From Rhodospirillales bacterium (GTDB lineage: Bacteria > Pseudomonadota > Alphaproteobacteria > Acetobacterales > Acetobacteraceae), in the NCBI GenBank assembly GCA_903644035.1, contig CAHJXG010000356.1:1-16931 (forward strand): 16,931 nt of DNA. The letters are read 5' to 3'. Position numbers and translations under genes: made by a program. Of this stretch, positions 13,099-16,931 are shown piece by piece. The stretch's first letter is position 1; every line of letters begins with the position of its first letter. The notes below the pieces were generated by a model. It did not search any database, had not been told where the DNA came from, and was given only the letters and a program-made list of their open reading frames with translations.

Positions 13099-14774
13099 CA
13101 CCCCTCCTCCGCGTCATGCAGGCCGTAGGCGGTCCGCGCCGCCTCGGCCGAGACGTAGCCCTCCCGCACGTCGGCGATCACCGCCTCGCGCCTGCGGTTC
13201 GCCGGGTCGCCGAACCCGCCGCCGCCGCCGAACCTCAAGCTCAGCCGGTCGCCCGGCTGCAGGATGCTCCGGGACTTCGGGTGCGGCCTGGTGCCGTCCT
13301 GCAGCGTGATGGACACGGCCGCGCCGGGGCCGCCGCCCAGCAGGCCCCCGGGCGGATACTTCTGCCGGTCCGACAGCATCGACAGGCGCAGGGGGGTGGG
13401 CGAGGTCACCTCGATCTCCACGTCCTGGCCCAGGCCGCCGCGGAACTCCCCGGTGCCGCCGGAGTCCACGCGCAGCGCCTTCTTCCACACGATCAGCGGC
13501 GAGATGCTCTCGAAGGCCTCGATGCTGCCGGAGCCGGTGTTGGTGGGGAAGGCGGTGCAGTTGTGCCCGTCCTGCAGGGAGGTGCCGCCCATGCCGCCGG
13601 AGGCGAAGAACACCTGCGAGAAGCCCTGACCCTGCCGGTCGGTCCCGCTGTAGACGGAGCGCAGGGTGGGGGCGGAGCCGGACTCGGCGCTGACCTTCTC
13701 CGGGACCGCCTGGGCCAGCGCCTTGTAGATCACGCCGGCGAGGAGGTGCCCGGTCAGCTGCCGCGCGCTGCATGGCGCCGGGTAGCGGGGATTGAGGATG
13801 GAGCCCTCCGGCGCGCTGACGGTGACGGAGCGGTAAGACCCCTCGTTGCGCGGCGTCAGCGGGTCGAGCGCGCATTTGATCGGGTAGACCGAGTAGGCAT
13901 AGGTGTAGTTCAGCACGGAGTTCAGCCCGCGCGCGATCTGCTTCGACGTGCCGGCATAGTCCACGTGGAGGGTGGAGCCCCTTACCGTCACCGCGCACTC
14001 GATCCGCGTCTCGTCCTCGTCGAACCCGTCCGCCTGCAGGCTCGCGCGGTACACGCCGTCGGGCACCGCCTCGATGGCCCGGCGCATCGCCTTGTCCGCC
14101 CGTTCCTGCAAGGCCGCGGACAGGGCGCTGAGGTCGTCGATCCCCGCGTCGTCCAGGAACTCGGACACCCCCCGCGCGCAAACCTCGGAGGCCGTGACCT
14201 GCGCGAACAGGTCGCCCAGCACCTGGTCGGGCACGCGGACGTTGGCGGTGATGAACTCCTTCACGGTCTCGTCGATCTTGCCCTCGCGCAGGAACTTGAC
14301 GGGCAGGACGCGCAGCCCTTCCTCGAACAGCTCCCGGCAATCGGACGACCAGCCGGCGCCGCCGATGTCCGGCGAGTGGGCGATGGACCCGCTGAAGCCT
14401 ACCAGGCGGCCGCGGTGGAAGATAGGCGCGGCCAGCGTGAAGTCTGGCAGGTGGCCGGTGGCCATCCAGGGGTCGTTGGTGATGACGCAGTCGCCGGGCT
14501 TCCAGCTCTCCTTGGGGAAGCGGGCGAGGAAGTGCTTCAGCGTGCGCGGCAGGATGCCGACGAAGGAGGGGATGCCCGCGGTGTTCTCCGCCAGCGAGTC
14601 GCCGTTCGCGTCCATCAGGCCGGTGGCGAAGTCGTTCGACTCCCGCACGATGGTGGAGAACGAGGTGCGGAGCAGCGCGGCCGCGGATTCGTCGGCGATG
14701 GAGATCAGCCGGCTCCACAGGATCTCCAGCGAAATCGGGTCGAATACGGGCGCGTCGGGGCTTCCCTGGGACAT
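13098..14774 (-). CDS. hyuB: HyuB: ATP-dependent hydantoinase/oxoprolinase subunit B
   Basis: 558 residues, full length. The ATG at 14774 follows AAGGAAG about 10 bases upstream. HyuB is the partner of HyuA in the hydantoinase/oxoprolinase complex. Seen: the family N-terminus DPISLEILWSRLISIADE (12-29), FSTIVRESNDFATGLMD (39-55), the conserved NDPWMATGHLPDF (100-112), AHSPDIGG (132-139), and the C-terminal glycine run RFGGGGGFGDP that most family members carry. It ends overlapping hyuA by one base, so the two subunits are co-produced. It is the first gene after the 135-bp gap downstream of the thiolase-like gene and so likely heads the hyuBA operon, with the promoter-like sequences at 14844-14883 ahead of it. 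Confidence 0.95.
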   Translation of the reverse strand: MSQGSPDAPVFDPISLEILWSRLISIADESAAALLRTSFSTIVRESNDFATGLMDANGDSLAENTAGIPSFVGILPRTLKHFLARFPKESWKPGDCVITNDPWMATGHLPDFTLAAPIFHRGRLVGFSGSIAHSPDIGGAGWSSDCRELFEEGLRVLPVKFLREGKIDETVKEFITANVRVPDQVLGDLFAQVTASEVCARGVSEFLDDAGIDDLSALSAALQERADKAMRRAIEAVPDGVYRASLQADGFDEDETRIECAVTVRGSTLHVDYAGTSKQIARGLNSVLNYTYAYSVYPIKCALDPLTPRNEGSYRSVTVSAPEGSILNPRYPAPCSARQLTGHLLAGVIYKALAQAVPEKVSAESGSAPTLRSVYSGTDRQGQGFSQVFFASGGMGGTSLQDGHNCTAFPTNTGSGSIEAFESISPLIVWKKALRVDSGGTGEFRGGLGQDVEIEVTSPTPLRLSMLSDRQKYPPGGLLGGGPGAAVSITLQDGTRPHPKSRSILQPGDRLSLRFGGGGGFGDPANRRREAVIADVREGYVSAEAARTAYGLHDAEEG

Positions 14775-14843
14775 TGCGACGGCACTTCCTTCCTGCTGGG
14801 CGGTGGACGGCGCAGCGTCGTGGAACGAAGCCGCGTTACGCTC

Positions 14844-14883
14844 ACAACAGGTACACCATTATCCTTGATCTCGGGAACGTCAA
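14844..14883 (-). promoter_or_regulatory. Putative hyuBA promoter with operator-like motif
   Basis: On the minus strand, TTGACG (14883-14878) resembles a -35 and GATAAT (14863-14858) a -10, but their 14-bp spacing is too short for ideal sigma-70. Directly after the -10 comes TGGTGTACCTGTTGT (14858-14844), matching 11 of 15 positions of the motif at 6509-6523 upstream of a solute-binding protein gene. It is about 70 bp ahead of the hyuB ATG. Common regulation is inferred from this similarity. Confidence 0.42.
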
Positions 14884-14886
14884 GCG

Positions 14887-14903
14887 GCGATCGGCTGGAT
14901 CGC
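14887..14903 (-). terminator. Small stem-loop after the thiolase-like gene
   Basis: GCGATC-GGCTG-GATCGC forms a perfect 6-bp stem with a 5-base loop, 6 bases past the stop of the thiolase-like gene. It has no clear T run (CGCTTG follows on the minus strand), so any termination would be weak. It separates the SDR/thiolase pair from the putative hyuB promoter. Confidence 0.3.
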
Positions 14904-14909
14904 GGCTCC

Positions 14910-16061
14910 CTAATCTCGGGCCAGGATCACCGTGCCGGTGGCGGACAGCACCCCGCCCGTGCCGTGCACCAGCCCGATCCGCGCGTCGGGCACCTGCCGG
15001 GCGCCCTGGCCGCGGTAGTCGTGCCGCAGCTGCCGCACCGCCTCGATGATGGTGAAGATGCCGAACATGCCGGGATGGGTGTAGGACAGGCCGCCCCCGC
15101 CGGTGTTCAGCGGCAGGCTGCCGCCGGGCGCGATGCGGCCGCCGGACAGGAAGTCCCCGCCCTCGCCCTTCTTGCAGAAGCCGAGGTCCTCCATCGTGGT
15201 AAGGACGGTGTAGGTGAAGGAGTCGTAGACCTGCGCCACGTCCACCTCGCCAGGCCCGATGCCGGCCATGGCGAAGGCCCGCGGGCCGGAGATGCGCCCG
15301 GGGGCCGCGGTCAGGTCCGGCATCTGGCTGATCATCGCGTGGTCGTGCCCCCCGCCCCAGCCCAGCACGCGCACGCAGGCGCCGCCGCGCAGGTCCCGCG
15401 CGCGCTCGGGGCTGGTGACGACCACCGCGCCGGCGGCGTCCGTCACCAGGCAGCAGTCCATCCGCTTGAGCGGCCAGCTCACGAGGGGGGAGGCCAGCAC
15501 GTCCTCGACCGTCAAGGGCGTGCGGGAAAAGGCGCGGGGGTTCATCTGCGCCCATTGCCGGGCCGCCACCGCCACCTCGGCCAGGTGGCGCTCGGTGGTG
15601 CCGTAGAGGTGCATGTGCCGGGCGCAGGCCATGGCGTAGGAGGCGACGGCGGGGCTGCCGCCGAACGGCGCCTCGAACTGCCCCTGCATGGACTGCGGCG
15701 AGTCGCGGGACGGCGGCATGCCGTGGCGCGAGCGCCCGCTTTCGCCATGGACAATCAGCGCCACCTCGATCAGCCCGGCCTCGATCGCCGCCGCCGCGTG
15801 GCCGAGGTGCAGGACGAAGGAGGAGCCGCCGACATGCGTGCCGTCGAAGTGGTGCGGCACGATGCCGAGGTACTCCGCGACCTCCGTGGTGCGGAACCCG
15901 GCGGTGAACAGCCCGTCGACGTCCGCGGGCCTCAGCCCGGCCTCGTCGAGGGCGTTCAGCGCCGCCTCGCCTTGAAGCTGCAGGGTGGACTTGTCCGGGA
16001 CGACCCCGATCTCGTCGGACTCGCCGACCCCGGCGACGACGGCCCGCCCGCGCCGGGTCAC
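14910..16061 (-). CDS. Thiolase-like protein (SCP2/lipid-transfer type), canonical cysteines absent
   Basis: 383 residues from a GTG at 16061 that overlaps the SDR stop by 4 bases (GTGA). The frame is open further upstream, but that is the SDR gene. Seen: thiolase-fold N-terminus (RAVVAGVGESDEIG), the GGSSFVLHLGHAAAAIEAG helix (78-96) where active thiolases carry the nucleophilic cysteine but this has Ser80/Ser81, YDSFTYTVLTTMEDLGF (279-295), GGGGLSYTHPGMFG (321-334) keeping His329, and LVHGTGG (364-370), where His366 stands in place of the usual second cysteine. Similar proteins are annotated as acetyl-CoA acetyltransferase, but some thiolase-like (Ltp-type) proteins are CoA-thioester aldolases working with a DUF35 partner. 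No DUF35 gene is visible here. Coupling to an SDR fits acyl-CoA side-chain breakdown. Confidence 0.85.
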   Translation of the reverse strand: MTRRGRAVVAGVGESDEIGVVPDKSTLQLQGEAALNALDEAGLRPADVDGLFTAGFRTTEVAEYLGIVPHHFDGTHVGGSSFVLHLGHAAAAIEAGLIEVALIVHGESGRSRHGMPPSRDSPQSMQGQFEAPFGGSPAVASYAMACARHMHLYGTTERHLAEVAVAARQWAQMNPRAFSRTPLTVEDVLASPLVSWPLKRMDCCLVTDAAGAVVVTSPERARDLRGGACVRVLGWGGGHDHAMISQMPDLTAAPGRISGPRAFAMAGIGPGEVDVAQVYDSFTYTVLTTMEDLGFCKKGEGGDFLSGGRIAPGGSLPLNTGGGGLSYTHPGMFGIFTIIEAVRQLRHDYRGQGARQVPDARIGLVHGTGGVLSATGTVILARD

Positions 16062-16931
16062 GCGCCGTGACGCACCCAGTAGCGGCGGTTGTTGCCCATC
16101 ATCTGGAAGGCGTCGTCGTCCAGCCGGTCCACGTCGCGGCCGAAGGGCATGGCGGCCTGCGGCGGCATGTCCTTGGCCATCGCGGCGTCGAAGGCGTCCG
16201 CCAGCTCGTCCGGGGTCCAGGCGGTGGAGCCTTCGAGCCGGGCGAGGGTGCGGGGCTGGTCGATCAGGGTGTAGCCGAAGCCGTTGGAATGGAACACCTG
16301 GCCGTTCACCTTCGCCGCCCGGTCGGACGCCAGGAAGGACACCAGCGGGGCCACGTTGTCGGGGTCCTTGGGCGTGCCCTTGGCGTGCTCGCTCGGCCAC
16401 TTGCCGGTCTCCTCGAAGACGGCCTTGGAGTCCGGCTTGGAATCGATCATCCGCGTGGTCCCGGTCGGCAGGACGACGTTGGAGGTGACGCCGTACTTCG
16501 CCATGGCGTTCGCGGTGGAGTAGCTGAGGCCGATGATGCCGGCCTTCGCAGCGGAGTAGTTGGGCTGCCCCGGGTCGCCATAGGCGGAGCCCGAGGCCAG
16601 GGCGATGATGCGGCCGGACCTCTGCTGCCGCATCAGCGCCGTCGCCGGGCGCATGACGTTGAACAGGCCCTTGAGGTGCACGGCGATGACCGGGTCCCAC
16701 TCCTCCTCGGTCATGTTGAAGATCATGCGGTCGCGCAGCACCCCGGCCGCGTGCACCACGATGTCCAGCCGCCCGAACGTGTCCACCGCCTGGCGCACCA
16801 TGGCGTCGGCCGCGGCGTAGTCGGCGACCGAGCCGCCGTTGATCGCGCCGTCGGCGCCCAGCGCGCGGACCTCGGCCAGCACCTGCTCGGCCGGCCCGCT
16901 GTCCACGCCGGTGCCGCCGAGGCTGGCGCCC
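16058..16931 (-). CDS. SDR-family dehydrogenase, HSD17B4/(3R)-hydroxyacyl-CoA type, 5' end outside the window
   Basis: The frame runs off the right edge: 290 residues are visible and the start, with the glycine-rich TGxxxGIG nucleotide loop, lies beyond position 16931. A GTG at 16906 is internal, because in-frame GASLGGTGVDSGPAEQV is the family's usual 'NDLG.S..G.G.d.gpA' stretch. Seen (numbering from the edge): RLDIVVHAAGVLRD (54-67, a variant NAG motif with His for Asn), a catalytic Ser near 113 (ALASGSAYG), Tyr125 and Lys129 (QPNYSAAKAG). The visible C-terminus is extended (about 130 residues after YxxxK), including PKDPDNVAPLVSFLASD, as in multifunctional-enzyme-type SDRs. It probably oxidises a 3-hydroxyacyl-CoA, and is coupled to the thiolase-like gene by a GTGA overlap. 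Confidence 0.88.
   Translation of the reverse strand, partial: GASLGGTGVDSGPAEQVLAEVRALGADGAINGGSVADYAAADAMVRQAVDTFGRLDIVVHAAGVLRDRMIFNMTEEEWDPVIAVHLKGLFNVMRPATALMRQQRSGRIIALASGSAYGDPGQPNYSAAKAGIIGLSYSTANAMAKYGVTSNVVLPTGTTRMIDSKPDSKAVFEETGKWPSEHAKGTPKDPDNVAPLVSFLASDRAAKVNGQVFHSNGFGYTLIDQPRTLARLEGSTAWTPDELADAFDAAMAKDMPPQAAMPFGRDVDRLDDDAFQMMGNNRRYWVRHGA

Noticed and set aside
13116..16070. A 984-codon open frame on the plus strand, with others of 659 codons (1606-3585) and 754 codons (10864-13128).
   Set aside because: They lie opposite genes with complete family motifs (HyuB, thiolase-like, HyuA, alcohol dehydrogenase), are rich in Arg/His/Gly/Pro/Ala with no recognisable domain, and are the expected by-product of GC-rich third positions.
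16062..16700. Upstream extension of the thiolase-like frame to 596 residues.
   Set aside because: It is the SDR gene read in another frame; the GTGA overlap at 16058-16061 gives a normal thiolase-like length of 383.
1..16931. Search for a mobile element, toxin-antitoxin, phage defence or CRISPR system.
   Set aside because: No transposase, integrase, nuclease, toxin-like small pair or spaced repeat array was found; all substantial genes belong to metabolic, transport or regulatory families.

Overview
This is a very GC-rich, tightly packed bacterial window with strong G/C preference at third codon positions. The families present (hydantoinase A/B, orphan periplasmic binding proteins, crotonase, MetX-like hydrolase, thiolase-like protein) and the style resemble soil or environmental Alphaproteobacteria, perhaps Acetobacteraceae/Rhodospirillales such as Roseomonas-like organisms. 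That placement is inference; there is no rRNA or other marker. No tRNA, rRNA, CRISPR array, insertion sequence or phage gene was seen.

Layout from left to right. (1) 43-1440 (-) is a fumarase/aspartase-superfamily lyase, divergent from a GntR/UTRA regulator at 1475-2239 (+). A 14-bp perfect palindrome overlaps the regulator's start codon. (2) 2269-6399 (-) reads, in transcription order, periplasmic solute-binding protein, MetX-like alpha/beta hydrolase, enoyl-CoA hydratase and zinc alcohol dehydrogenase. (3) A 255-bp divergent promoter region (6400-6654) separates this from a second, paralogous solute-binding protein and a class II aldolase/adducin-like protein (6655-8275, +). (4) 8288-16931 (-) is a long run in one direction: an SDR dehydrogenase (cut by the window edge) and a thiolase-like protein, then after a 135-bp gap hyuB, hyuA, a possible 40-residue ORF, a branched-chain aminotransferase, a 65-residue GatC/AtzG-like small protein and an amidase. 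Several junctions are start/stop overlaps (GTGA, TGATG), which indicates translational coupling.

Working model (inference). The window is a catabolic island. Binding proteins capture a small polar or amino-acid-like compound. HyuA/HyuB open a cyclic imide or lactam with ATP, the amidase/AtzG-like pair hydrolyses an amide or carbamoyl product, and the aminotransferase turns the amino acid into a 2-keto acid. The CoA-type and redox enzymes (crotonase, thiolase-like, SDR, alcohol dehydrogenase, hydrolase) would process the carbon skeleton. A GGTRTACY-centred motif sits at the promoters of both binding-protein genes and of the hyuBA operon, which suggests common control.

The points most worth following are that shared operator-like motif, the AtzG-like partner beside the amidase, the small ORF coupled to hyuA, and two enzymes that have lost canonical catalytic residues (the thiolase-like and aldolase-like proteins). 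The parts are known families; I see no clearly new system, but the combination is unusual enough to test.
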